A stretch of DNA of 29,740 nt from UMGS1002 sp964463325 (GCA_964463325.1 CAYXBY010000014.1:1-29740); one strand, 5' to 3'. Counted from the first letter of the stretch, positions 7,380 to 15,267 are shown. Numbers and translations: made by a program. Notes: generated from the letters alone by a model not told the origin.

Positions 7380-8951
7380 ATGAACGACAAAAGAGCATCC
7401 GAGCTTTTGACCGCAAATCTCAACGCCATCTACGGCTACGCCTTCTCGCGGCTGTATGACAAGGACAGCGTCGACGAGCTGACCTCCGAGATCGTGTACG
7501 AGATCATGACCTCTGCGCATCGACTCCAGGATGAGCAGGCCTTTTGGGGATTTGCCTGGCGCATAGCCGAGAACACCTTCCGCCGTTTTATCCGGCGGGA
7601 CGGGCTCGCCGCGCCGAGCGTGGAGCTGACAGACGAAAATATTGACGCCCACTGCCCCTCGCCCGAGCAGGAATATCTGCAAAGGGAATCCGAGAGCGAG
7701 GAGATATACCTGCTTCGCCGCGAGCTTTCGCTGCTGAAAAAGCGACACCGCGAGGTCTCGGTCGCATATTATGTCGACGGCAAAAGCTGTTCTCAGATTG
7801 CAAAGGAACAAAAAATCAGCGTGGAGATGGTAAAATACCATCTGTTCAAGACACGCAAGCTATTGAAGGAGGGTATAGGTATGACAAGAACACTCGGAGA
7901 AAAAAGCTACAACCCCGGGACATTCAGAGTCGATTTTTGGGGGGATTGGAACAAATACGGCGACCTGTTTCGCCGCAAGCTGCCCGGCTCGATCGTGCTG
8001 GCGGCATATTATGAGGCCATGACGGCGGAGGCGCTGTCGATGGAGCTGGGCGTCGCAATGCCCTATCTTGAGGACGAGCTCGAGATACTTGAGTCCGCCG
8101 GTGTGCTGAAGCGGACGGGCGAAAAATACCAGACCAACATCGTCATCATCACGGATGCGTACGAAAAGGAGTTCATCCGGCGCACCTCGGCGGTCTATGC
8201 GGACGTCGCCGACTCAGTATTTGACAAGGCCGTGCGACTTTTGCCCCAGCTTCGCAGACTGGACTTCCACGGCAACGATTACGACGACAACCGCCTGCTG
8301 TTCGGCATTTTGAATCTCGCGTTTGTCCGCGCATACTACGCGGCAAGAGAGCGGTCGCCTCTCGGCGAGCCGGGTCGACTGGCACTGGGCGGTCACGGCT
8401 GGGTGTTCGGATATGACAACGACTATGTCAATCATCATTTTAGCGGCGTCACCATGAAGACCTGGAACAAAAACCAAACCGCCTGGTTCTCGGCCGAAAA
8501 TTACCGCGTCATAGGCCGGGCACAGCGATACGACCACAGCGATTTTGGCAACAAGGCCGAGGCCGTGTGCGACGCCATCCTCGAGCGGGAGGCCGACAGC
8601 GACAATCCAACGCTGCCGTGGCTGCTCGAGCACGGCTTCATACGCTGCGAGGGCGGTCGGCTGTCCGCCAATTTCCCCGTTTTTGACAGCGACGTTTTCG
8701 AGCGGGTCACGCAGCTGCTCTCGGATATTTCGGACGAGGTCGCGGACTGCATGATAAGCATTTCGGACAGTGCCGAGGTGCTGCTGGCCGAGCACGCGCC
8801 CGCCCCGCTGCGCGAGCAGTGCGGCGACATCGCCAAGCTTCACCATCGTCAGGATGTTTCAGCCTTTCTGATGGAGCGACTGATCGAGCAAAGCAAGCTC
8901 ACCGTCCCGTGCGAGGAAACCCCGCTTTGCGTTTGGGGAGTGCGGAAATAA
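7380..8951 (+). CDS. ECF-type sigma factor with long C-terminal extension containing a winged-helix
   Basis: A 523-residue protein, more than twice the usual ECF sigma length of about 180. Residues 1-75 look like sigma region 2 (NAIYGYAFSRLYDKDSVDEL, then FWGFAWRIAENTFRRF). Residues 110-165 match region 4 (LLKKRHREVSVAYYVDGKS, then a SQIAKEQKISVEMVKYHLF recognition helix). After a linker, residues 203-258 look like a second, winged-helix DNA-binding unit (MTAEALSMELGVAMPYLEDEL). The remaining 260 residues are rich in Trp, His and Asp (GGHGWVFGYDNDY and others) and are not recognised. AGGAGA precedes the ATG. No SigA promoter is obvious. No anti-sigma gene is adjacent, so the extension may regulate it (inference). 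Sigma assignment is good; target promoters are unknown. Confidence 0.82.
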   Translation: MNDKRASELLTANLNAIYGYAFSRLYDKDSVDELTSEIVYEIMTSAHRLQDEQAFWGFAWRIAENTFRRFIRRDGLAAPSVELTDENIDAHCPSPEQEYLQRESESEEIYLLRRELSLLKKRHREVSVAYYVDGKSCSQIAKEQKISVEMVKYHLFKTRKLLKEGIGMTRTLGEKSYNPGTFRVDFWGDWNKYGDLFRRKLPGSIVLAAYYEAMTAEALSMELGVAMPYLEDELEILESAGVLKRTGEKYQTNIVIITDAYEKEFIRRTSAVYADVADSVFDKAVRLLPQLRRLDFHGNDYDDNRLLFGILNLAFVRAYYAARERSPLGEPGRLALGGHGWVFGYDNDYVNHHFSGVTMKTWNKNQTAWFSAENYRVIGRAQRYDHSDFGNKAEAVCDAILEREADSDNPTLPWLLEHGFIRCEGGRLSANFPVFDSDVFERVTQLLSDISDEVADCMISISDSAEVLLAEHAPAPLREQCGDIAKLHHRQDVSAFLMERLIEQSKLTVPCEETPLCVWGVRK

Positions 8952-9015
8952 GCGCTTCACCTTGAAGGATACACACCACCGCAGGCGCCCGTCAGGCGCC
9001 ATTGGCACAAAAGCG

Positions 9016-9047
9016 AAGGCCTCCCTTGACATAAGGGAGGCCTTTTT
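9016..9047 (+). terminator. Strong terminator after the sigma factor gene
   Basis: AAGGCCTCCCTT (9016-9027), five-base loop, AAGGGAGGCCTT (9033-9044) and T's to 9047. It also lies just past the stop of the minus-strand gene ending at 9067 and could serve both strands, though the minus-side T tract is poorer. Confidence 0.9.
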
Positions 9048-9066
9048 GCCGTCATAGGCTATAAAG

Positions 9067-9336
9067 TTATCTTCTCTTTTGGTGCTTGAGGATAAGCAAT
9101 ATCGCCGCGCCTGCGGCCAGCGAGGCCAGCAGCAGTGGTATCAGGCGCACGCGAAAGGAGGCTGAAAGCTCCTGCTGCGTGATAGGGCCGTTCTCTTCGT
9201 CATTTTTGTACAGCCCACAGGTCAGACTGACCGTGTTTTTGATATATGGGCGGAAGCCCGGGCGCTTTTTTACGGCCTTCGCGGTCTCGCCCTGCTCGGC
9301 GTTCTCGTTGTGCAGCTTGTTGTGCTTCATGTGCAT
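9067..9336 (-). CDS. Small hypothetical membrane protein, C-terminal membrane anchor
   Basis: An 89-residue protein not recognised as any family. Residues 1-60 are polar, with basic (AVKKRPGFRPYIKN) and acidic (KNDEENGP) segments. One hydrophobic helix, LIPLLLASLAAGAAILLIL, sits near the C-terminus and is followed by KHQKRR, the pattern of a tail-anchored protein with the body in the cytoplasm. Three closely spaced ATGs exist; the one at 9336 is chosen because GAAAGG lies six bases ahead, whereas the ATG at 9342 directly abuts it. It follows the DHHW gene by 18 bases and probably ends that transcription unit. Function unknown. Confidence 0.6.
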   Translation of the reverse strand: MHMKHNKLHNENAEQGETAKAVKKRPGFRPYIKNTVSLTCGLYKNDEENGPITQQELSASFRVRLIPLLLASLAAGAAILLILKHQKRR

Positions 9337-9354
9337 TCGCATCCTTTCAAAAGA

Positions 9355-10584
9355 TCAGTTTTTTGAGGTGGTCAGGCCATAACGCAGCAGCGTCAGGCTA
9401 TCCGAGGTCGCAAGATTGTCAACTCCGGTGAGCACCAGCACACCGCAGGCATTGCATTCCCGCGCCAGCTTGGCAACCGAGCCGGTATAGCTGCGCAGAT
9501 CGATGATCTCAAGGTCAAAATGTCGTGCCAAAAACGGCACCAACGCATGCGCATAGCTGTCCTTGACCAGCACCAGCCGCGGCTTGCTCCCCGCCCCGGT
9601 TGCGGTATCGTAGACCCTCACATGCGCATTGTTTCCGCCGATAAAGGCGCTGTATTTGTCTTTCCCAGCAAGCTGCTCGAGCTCGTAGAAGCCCTCAAGG
9701 CACCGCCCCGTCAGCACATTTTCAACGACATAGCTGTCGTCGCCGGGATATCTGTAAAAATGTATCTGATCCGGCTTGACGAAATACATGCCCGAGCTTG
9801 AATATGTCGTGCCGTAAAAATCGTCCGCCGCGAGCGTCCGTTCAAATTCATCAGCAGCATGCGGCTGATAGCCCAGCACCTCGCCCAGCATGACATAGGC
9901 CGCATAGGCGCCATCCGTAGTCCAGTGATGGTCAGTTCGGTACCAGACGTACTCCCCCGCCCCTCGCAGCTCGAGCAGCCGGTCGCGCAGGCGTGTGGCG
10001 TCGGGCTGACGCGACAGTATCACCTGCCAAATGGCGTCTGAGCGGTCACTGCCGTAAAGCGCCGGCAGTGTGTCGGCCAGCACATCTATCGAACGCGGCA
10101 CTATCAACGTGTTGACGGCGATACCATCGCCCTCAAGCGCCTCGCGCAGCTGCTCAACAGCGTCCAGATTGCGCTCGGTGATGGAGATGTCGTTATATTC
10201 AAGGCGGCTGACCAGCGTGCCGTCATCCCCCAGGATGACGCCGTTGTTCTGCCCCTTGAGCTGTGCAAGCTCGCAGGCAGCCTTGAGCTGCACCATGGCG
10301 CGGCGCACCGGGAACTGATCCGAATAAAACTCGGTCACATCCGACGTCCACTCGCCGCTGACGAGCGCCCCCAGTGAAAACGGCGGGAAGGTTGTCAGAC
10401 TGCGATTTTCGTCCTCCGAGAAGGTCGACTGTGGAAGAATAAATATGGCAAGCCCCAACGCAACGATCATAACCGCCAGCACAGCTATAAGCATCAGGTC
10501 GGCCGGCCGACTGCGCACGGCTATCCGCTGCTGAAGCTGCATGTAGCTTTGCGCCTCGGCATCAGCGGGATTCATTTTTGCCAT
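9355..10584 (-). CDS. DHHW family protein (AlgX/DltD-like, membrane-anchored)
   Basis: A 409-residue protein with an N-terminal cytoplasmic tail, one membrane helix at residues 29-50 and a large extracytoplasmic domain. The family-naming motif is in YRTDHHWTTDGAY (DHHW at 218-221), and a later LVLVKDSYAHALVPFLARHF matches the SGNH-like histidine/serine region of AlgX/AlgJ relatives. Such proteins usually help O-acetylate cell-surface polymers and are commonly encoded beside an MBOAT acyltransferase. No MBOAT is in this window. AAGGAGG precedes the ATG. It follows the VanY-like gene by 53 bases that contain a weak GGGGG/CCCCC hairpin, so co-transcription is likely. A cell-envelope role is inferred; the acceptor is unknown. 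Confidence 0.85.
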   Translation of the reverse strand: MAKMNPADAEAQSYMQLQQRIAVRSRPADLMLIAVLAVMIVALGLAIFILPQSTFSEDENRSLTTFPPFSLGALVSGEWTSDVTEFYSDQFPVRRAMVQLKAACELAQLKGQNNGVILGDDGTLVSRLEYNDISITERNLDAVEQLREALEGDGIAVNTLIVPRSIDVLADTLPALYGSDRSDAIWQVILSRQPDATRLRDRLLELRGAGEYVWYRTDHHWTTDGAYAAYVMLGEVLGYQPHAADEFERTLAADDFYGTTYSSSGMYFVKPDQIHFYRYPGDDSYVVENVLTGRCLEGFYELEQLAGKDKYSAFIGGNNAHVRVYDTATGAGSKPRLVLVKDSYAHALVPFLARHFDLEIIDLRSYTGSVAKLARECNACGVLVLTGVDNLATSDSLTLLRYGLTTSKN

Positions 10585-10637
10585 TTTTACCTCCTTATAA
10601 ATGGGGGCTACAGTAGTATGACCCCCGCGGTCACAAA

Positions 10638-11642
10638 TTATGACAACTTGACGGCAACTATCAGCCCGTCGTCGTTGTCACCCGAAATAGTGTACTGCTT
10701 GCCCTCGGGAACCTGCACCGAGGTCTGCTCCGCCGACGACACCGGTATGCGGTATATCTCATACCGAATGCCATTGCTATCCGTCGCGCTGAGATGCTGA
10801 TCTGCCAGCGTGTGCGACTTGAGCAGCTCAATATATTCCTCAAGGCAAAGGTTATTCGCCTTCATGTATGCGGCGTGCGCCATCCCGACATAGCGGTAGG
10901 CGTTGGAATAGCCGCTGACACCGGTCACCGACACCTTGTTGTCAGGATAGCGGACGACAAAGCCGTAATCCGCGGCGTGCTCAGCCAGCCAGGCATAGTC
11001 CTCGGCAAATTTTGAGTCGTTGATGCTGTACATTATGCCGTCCATGTAAAACTTGAGCGTCACAAGGCAGCCGGTGTGATGATCACTGTAGCCGCCCTTT
11101 GTCTCAAGCCCCAGCGCATCCTGCTCCTCAGCACTGCGATAGGCCGCCGTAACCAGACCATAACCATTGCCGGTAGCGGTATAAAAGGCATCCATCATGG
11201 AATTAAAGGCCTTGAGGGCGTCAGCGTTCATCAGCTTGTCGTAATCGCAGCCGTAGGAATGGTCGCCGTTGGCGTTTTTGTTGCGGCTGGAACGAATGTC
11301 GACCAGCGACGCCGTCGTCGCCGGGAAAACATATTTATGCGAGCTGTTGACCAACACCAGCGGCCCCTCGGCCGACCTTGTGCTGTCGTACATAAACGCG
11401 GTATAGCCTGTGTGGGTGGGCGTGTCGTTGCCGTCAAGCTGCGACGAGCTGGTATCCGACGGTGTGGTGTCCGACGGGTCGCCGGCGTCGTGCGTCCCGG
11501 CTATCTCAAGCGCCAGCATGACCGAGGCGATGAGCAGGAGCACGATTATGACCGCCAGCGCGGCAAAAACTACTATTCTTTTGATCCTTTTGCGCCGTTG
11601 CCGCGCAGCGCGGCCGGCTCCCGGTAGTGGCAGTGTAGACAT
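10638..11642 (-). CDS. VanY-like D,D-carboxypeptidase fold protein, probable pseudoenzyme
   Basis: A 334-residue type II membrane protein: basic cytoplasmic tail, helix at 22-48, Asp/Ser/Thr-rich spacer, then a VanY/LAS-peptidase-like domain from about 130. Fold landmarks are AAYRSAEEQ, GYSDHHTG, WLAEHAADYGFVVRYP and YRYVGMAHAAYM. The active site is degraded. In the SxHxxGxAxD zinc motif the Asp is Thr195, leaving only His188. In the usual ExPWHYRYVG segment the residues are YSNAYRYVG, so the catalytic Glu is Tyr245 and the zinc His is Ala248. It therefore probably binds peptidoglycan stem peptides or a partner rather than cleaving. AAAGGAGG precedes the ATG. It sits between pnp and the DHHW gene with no clear promoter of its own. 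Confidence 0.85.
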   Translation of the reverse strand: MSTLPLPGAGRAARQRRKRIKRIVVFAALAVIIVLLLIASVMLALEIAGTHDAGDPSDTTPSDTSSSQLDGNDTPTHTGYTAFMYDSTRSAEGPLVLVNSSHKYVFPATTASLVDIRSSRNKNANGDHSYGCDYDKLMNADALKAFNSMMDAFYTATGNGYGLVTAAYRSAEEQDALGLETKGGYSDHHTGCLVTLKFYMDGIMYSINDSKFAEDYAWLAEHAADYGFVVRYPDNKVSVTGVSGYSNAYRYVGMAHAAYMKANNLCLEEYIELLKSHTLADQHLSATDSNGIRYEIYRIPVSSAEQTSVQVPEGKQYTISGDNDDGLIVAVKLS

Positions 11643-11688
11643 TACCGTCCTCCTTTGATGTTATGTTATAATTTAGGCAAAACGAGGG

Positions 11689-11714
11689 GAGCTCCCGGTC
11701 GGAAGGTCCCCTCG
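11689..11714 (-). terminator. Terminator after pnp
   Basis: On the minus strand CGAGGGGA (11714-11707) pairs with TCCCCTCG (11700-11693), followed by TTTTG. The loop is 6 bases. The T tract is short, so readthrough into the VanY-like gene is possible. Confidence 0.7.
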
Positions 11715-11730
11715 CACAGCTTATCCTGAC

Positions 11731-13872
11731 TTATTTAGCGTCCTTGATGGAGAAATCCATACGACCCTTCTTGTCGAGACCCATATACTTGACCTTGACA
11801 GCCGAGCCGACGTCGATGCCGGCGTCAGTGACCTTGTTGAGGCGTCTGTTAGCGATCTTGGAGATATGGACCATGCCCTCCTTGCCGGGTGCATACTCGA
11901 CGAAGCAGCCGACATCCTCGTTGGGCTTATCCTTGCTGGCAAGGATCTTGACAACAGTGGCATTGTAGATAGCGCCGACCTCGGGCTCGAAGCAGATAGC
12001 GTCGATGGCAGCCTTGGCGATTGCAGCGCTCTCGCCGTTGACTGCGGCAATGATAACGGTGCCGTCATCATCGATGTCGACCTTGGCTCCGCTGTCCGCC
12101 ACGATCTTCTGAATGACCGAGCCGCCCTTACCGATGACCTCACGGATCTTATCGGGATCGATGTGCATGGTTGTCATCTTGGGAGCGTACATCGAGACCT
12201 CCTCGCGCGGTGCGGGGATAGCCTTGAGTATGACCTCATCGATGATGTAGTCACGTCCGCGGTGGGTGGTAATGAGCGCCTGCTTGATTATCTCGGGCGT
12301 CAGACCGTCTATCTTAAGATCCATCTGGATGGAGGTAATGCCCTTGTGGGTACCGGCGACCTTAAAGTCCATATCGCCGTAGAAATCCTCAAGACCCTGA
12401 ATGTCGAGCATGGTGTCCCAAGAGCCGTCCTCAGCGGTGATCAGGCCGCAGGAGATACCTGCAACCGGCGCCTTGATCGGCACGCCGGCGTCCATAAGTG
12501 CCAGCGTCGAGCCACAGACGGAGCCCTGCGAGGTCGAGCCGTTAGAGGAAACGACATCGGAGACCAGTCTGATAGCGTAGGGGAATTCCTCCTCGGAGGG
12601 CAGCACCGGGATGAGCGAGCGCTCAGCCAGCGCGCCGTGGCCTATCTCGCGACGGCCGGGGCTGCGGGTGGGCTTTGCCTCGCCGGTCGAGAAGCCGGGC
12701 ATGTTGTAGTGGTGCATGTATCTCTTGGAGGTGTCATTATCGATGCCGTCCAGCATCTGCGCCTCGGACAGCATACCGAGCGTGGCGGCGGTGAGCACCT
12801 GCGTCTGACCGCGGGTGAACAGGCCGGAGCCGTGCACGCGGGGCAGCACGCCAACCTCAGCAGCCAGCGGGCGGATCTGATCCATGCGGCGGCCGTCGAC
12901 GCGCTTTTTGTCGACCAGCAGCCAGCGGCGGACTATCTTCTTCTGAATCTTGTATACCAGCTCAGGCAGCTGAACTGCCAGATCGGGGTATTCCTCACCG
13001 AACTTCTCCATAATGGCGTCCTGGATCGGAACCATGCGTGCATCTCTTATGTTCTTGTCATCGGTGTCGAGGGCGAACATGACGTCCTTCTCGCAGAAAT
13101 CGAATATCTTGTCGAACATATCGTGGTCGAGCTCGCAGGAGGGATAGTCAAACTTGGGCTTGCCTATCTCATCGACGATGGCATTGATGAAGCCAAGCAG
13201 ATCCTTGATCTCGCTGTGCGCGACCATAATGGCGTTGTACATGGTGTCGTCATCGACCTCATTTGCGCCGGCCTCGATCATAACGACCTTGTTCATAGAG
13301 GCCGCGACAGTCAGCTGCAGGTCGGAGCGCTTCTGCTGCTCCTCAGTGGGGTTGACGACCAGCTTGCCGTCTACAAGACCCATAAACACGCCGCCGATGG
13401 GGCCATTCCACGGGATGTCCGAGATGGACAGCGCGATGGAAGCACCGATCATAGCGGTGATCTCAGGCGAGCAGTCGGGGTCGACAGACATAACGGTCAG
13501 CGTGAGCGCCACGTCGTTGCGCAGATCCTTGGGGAACAGCGGGCGAATGGGGCGGTCGATGACGCGGGACGCCAGCACTGCCTTCTCAGAGGGCTTGCCC
13601 TCACGCTTGAGGTAGCCGCCCGGGATCTTACCGGCGGCGTACATTCTTTCCTCGAAATCGACGGACAGCGGCAAAAAGTCGATGCCGTCACGGGGCTTGG
13701 CCGAGGCGGTGGCGCAGCAGAGCACGACGGTGTCACCGTAGCGAACCATCGCCGAGCCGTTTGCGAGGCCTGCGACCTTGCCGGTCTCGACCACGAGGGG
13801 TCTGCCAGCCAGTGTGTAGTTGAACACCTTGTAGTTCTTAAACTGCATTGGTGTGCTGATGGGTTCTGACAT
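11731..13872 (-). CDS. pnp: Polyribonucleotide nucleotidyltransferase (PNPase)
   Basis: A 713-residue 3'-5' phosphorolytic exoribonuclease, full family length. The first RNase PH domain contains SVDFEERMYAAGKIPGGYLK and ASRVIDRPIRPLFP. The second holds the catalytic DIQGLEDFYGDMDFKVAGT segment. A KH domain (IREVIGKGGSVIQKI, about 555-615) and an S1 domain (from about 625, VGCFVEYAPGKEGMVHIS) bind RNA. It forms a trimeric ring in the cytoplasm and joins RNA decay. GGAGG lies 8 bases ahead of the ATG. The gene follows rpsO, the classical order, and the 168-base gap carries a long hairpin and an anti-Shine-Dalgarno sequence, suggesting leader-mediated autocontrol. Confidence 0.98.
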   Translation of the reverse strand: MSEPISTPMQFKNYKVFNYTLAGRPLVVETGKVAGLANGSAMVRYGDTVVLCCATASAKPRDGIDFLPLSVDFEERMYAAGKIPGGYLKREGKPSEKAVLASRVIDRPIRPLFPKDLRNDVALTLTVMSVDPDCSPEITAMIGASIALSISDIPWNGPIGGVFMGLVDGKLVVNPTEEQQKRSDLQLTVAASMNKVVMIEAGANEVDDDTMYNAIMVAHSEIKDLLGFINAIVDEIGKPKFDYPSCELDHDMFDKIFDFCEKDVMFALDTDDKNIRDARMVPIQDAIMEKFGEEYPDLAVQLPELVYKIQKKIVRRWLLVDKKRVDGRRMDQIRPLAAEVGVLPRVHGSGLFTRGQTQVLTAATLGMLSEAQMLDGIDNDTSKRYMHHYNMPGFSTGEAKPTRSPGRREIGHGALAERSLIPVLPSEEEFPYAIRLVSDVVSSNGSTSQGSVCGSTLALMDAGVPIKAPVAGISCGLITAEDGSWDTMLDIQGLEDFYGDMDFKVAGTHKGITSIQMDLKIDGLTPEIIKQALITTHRGRDYIIDEVILKAIPAPREEVSMYAPKMTTMHIDPDKIREVIGKGGSVIQKIVADSGAKVDIDDDGTVIIAAVNGESAAIAKAAIDAICFEPEVGAIYNATVVKILASKDKPNEDVGCFVEYAPGKEGMVHISKIANRRLNKVTDAGIDVGSAVKVKYMGLDKKGRMDFSIKDAK

Positions 13873-13880
13873 TTTAATGT

Positions 13881-13975
13881 CCTCCGTTTAATTTATTTTT
13901 ATCTCACGGAGGTTTAGCACTTAAATAAACGCCGCAGCGCCGCGGCGCATATTTAACTGCTAATCCGACGTGAGA
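13881..13975 (-). promoter_or_regulatory. pnp leader: 34-bp near-perfect hairpin plus anti-Shine-Dalgarno switch
   Basis: In the mRNA (minus strand) bases 13975-13942 pair with 13935-13902: 34 opposed positions without bulges, 28 Watson-Crick plus one G-U, closing on a six-base loop. The 3' arm contains CCUCCGU (13912-13906), the exact complement of ACGGAGG (13887-13881), which includes the pnp Shine-Dalgarno sequence; the 18 bases between are A/U-rich. The anti-SD pairing and the long hairpin use the same bases, so they exclude each other. Enterobacterial pnp leaders carry an RNase III-cut hairpin used for autoregulation; this looks like an independent version of that logic. The structure is read by eye, not folded by software. 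Confidence 0.75.
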
Positions 13976-13998
13976 AGATTTACATGATTGCCCTGCAC

Positions 13999-14020
13999 CC
14001 CGGCGGGATATCCCGCCGGG
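13999..14020. repeat. Perfect 22-base palindrome downstream of rpsO
   Basis: Two 11-base arms (CCCGGCGGGAT and ATCCCGCCGGG) with no spacer, 20 bases beyond the rpsO stop. The RNA would form a very stable hairpin. No T tract follows on the minus strand, so it is more likely a processing or 3'-end-stabilising structure, or a leaky terminator, than a standard terminator. Confidence 0.7.
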
Positions 14021-14040
14021 ACGCAGTCAGTTGGCAAATC

Positions 14041-14304
14041 TTACTTTCTCAGCTGAAGCTTCTCGATGATAGCACGGTAGCGCTCGATATCGGTCTTCAT
14101 GAGGTAGCCCAGAAGATTTCTTCTGTGGCCGACCATCTTCTGAAGGCCGCGGCGGCTGTGGTTATCCATGCGGTTGTTCTTCAGGTGCTCGGTAAGATTC
14201 TTGATGCGATAGGTCAGAATAGCGATCTGAACCTCAGGCGAGCCTGTGTCGCCCTCATGGGTGGCATACGCATCAATTATCGCCTGCTTTTCTTCCTTGG
14301 TCAT
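14041..14304 (-). CDS. rpsO: 30S ribosomal protein S15
   Basis: An 87-residue primary 16S rRNA-binding protein of the small subunit; conserved GDTGSPEVQIAILTYRI, KDNHSRRGL-like (MDNHSRRGLQ) and GHRRNLLGYL segments are present. Normal length is 88-89 residues. The frame opens earlier, at 14322, but the ATG at 14304 is chosen: it gives the family length and has GAAAGG 11 bases upstream, while the earlier ATG has none. It has a consensus promoter at 14408-14436 and a leader of about 100 bases, which could hold an S15 autoregulatory structure, although I cannot define one. pnp follows. Confidence 0.97.
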   Translation of the reverse strand: MTKEEKQAIIDAYATHEGDTGSPEVQIAILTYRIKNLTEHLKNNRMDNHSRRGLQKMVGHRRNLLGYLMKTDIERYRAIIEKLQLRK

Positions 14305-14407
14305 GACTTTTTCACCTTTCATTTTTATTGCACTGACACAGCGACCGGCTGGTGAAATACCGTCAAGCGGTCATGTCCGGGGGCCGAGCCAATGTTATAC
14401 AACATAC

Positions 14408-14436
14408 ATTATACCACACAGTCTGTGCTTTGTAAA
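14408..14436 (-). promoter_or_regulatory. SigA promoter of rpsO-pnp
   Basis: On the minus strand TTTACA (14436-14431), a 17-bp spacer and TATAAT (14413-14408). It starts a leader of roughly 97 bases before rpsO. A small ATGTT/AACAT hairpin lies near the start point. Confidence 0.85.
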
Positions 14437-14453
14437 TAGCTTTGTCGATTTTT

Positions 14454-14840
14454 TCATATGATTTTTTGTCCCGCTCTCGCCTGTCGAAAGCGGCGCAGCA
14501 CGCCCCAAAGCCCCAGCATCCCGCAGACAAGCAGCATTGCGCCGAACATGTGGCGCAGCAGCCCGCCGTCCAGCTTTTGCGCCAGGTTCGTGCCGAGCAG
14601 CGCCCCGATAACGCCTGACGGGATCATCAGCGCACACAGACCAAAATAAATCCTGCGTCGGCGAAGATGCACCAGCATCGATGCCCCCGACGCAAAAATA
14701 AAGAAAAACAGATTAATCCCCTGCGCCGTCAGCTGCGGCACGGCGTCCATAGCCGTCAGCCACACCACCAGCAGCCCCGCACTGCCGACCCCCATTCCCG
14801 AAAGCAGCGCTATTGCAAGCGCCACCAATATATCTCCCAT
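14454..14840 (-). CDS. Half-size TauE/SafE family membrane protein (second of pair)
   Basis: A 128-residue membrane protein with about four hydrophobic segments: DILVALAIALLSGMGVGSAGLL, a GINLFFFIFASGASML segment with the family asparagine, LCALMIPSGVIGALLGTNLA and MFGAMLLVCGMLGLWGVL. TauE/SafE exporters of sulfite/sulfoacetate-type anions are normally about 250 residues with two homologous halves; this is one half. The frame extends to 14858 with a TTG, but the ATG at 14840 behind AGGGG is better and gives a 10-base gap from the partner gene. No terminator precedes the rpsO promoter. The cargo is unknown. The two halves probably form a heterodimer. Confidence 0.85.
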   Translation of the reverse strand: MGDILVALAIALLSGMGVGSAGLLVVWLTAMDAVPQLTAQGINLFFFIFASGASMLVHLRRRRIYFGLCALMIPSGVIGALLGTNLAQKLDGGLLRHMFGAMLLVCGMLGLWGVLRRFRQARAGQKII

Positions 14841-14850
14841 TTTTCGTCCC

Positions 14851-15222
14851 CTATCCAAACAGCATTTTAAAGCCCGAATATATTACCACCGCTGAAAATA
14901 TCAGCTTGAGCCAGTCCACTCGGATGTGATCCAGCGCCAGCGCCCCACACAGCCCACCAGCTATCGCCGGAAGCACCAGCAGCCCCAGCTCGTGGTAATC
15001 GACCGTACCACCGCTGTAGCCCAGCACCGATACCATCGAAAGCGGCAGCATGACCGTCAGTGCGTTGGCGAAGACATCGCGCCCACTTGTCCCACGCCCA
15101 CGAAGCAGGCGTCCAAGCCCCCATACCGCGATTATTCCGCCGCCTGCGCCCAGCAGGCCGTTTACCAGCCCCGCACTAAAGCCGGTCAGCAGGGCTAATG
15201 ATACTGTCATAAATGTTGACAT
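14851..15222 (-). CDS. Half-size TauE/SafE family membrane protein (first of pair)
   Basis: A 123-residue membrane protein with about four hydrophobic segments and the family's N-terminal signature GLVNGLLGAGGGIIAV, then a second half containing FANALTVMLPLSMVSVLGY and LLVLPAIAGGLCGALAL. The family exports or imports small sulfur-containing or other organic anions. Length is half of the usual ~250 residues. An in-frame upstream start at 15267 is rejected: AAAGGAG precedes the ATG at 15222, and the upstream stretch lies close to the promoter. It is the first gene of a two-gene unit with the 14454-14840 gene and is divergent from ftsK with overlapping promoters. Confidence 0.86.
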   Translation of the reverse strand: MSTFMTVSLALLTGFSAGLVNGLLGAGGGIIAVWGLGRLLRGRGTSGRDVFANALTVMLPLSMVSVLGYSGGTVDYHELGLLVLPAIAGGLCGALALDHIRVDWLKLIFSAVVIYSGFKMLFG

Positions 15223-15267
15223 GTAAAGCTCCTTTTGTGAACAAAAAGTTAAAAATCGGTGTTGCAC

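Noticed and set aside
10600..10626. GGGGG/CCCCC hairpin between the VanY-like and DHHW genes as a terminator
   Set aside because: Only five pairs around a long loop, with no T run; the genes look co-transcribed.
11866..13869. A long open frame on the plus strand opposite pnp
   Set aside because: It is an antisense shadow of a strong PNPase gene; its translation shows no family motifs and it reflects codon bias in a GC-rich gene.
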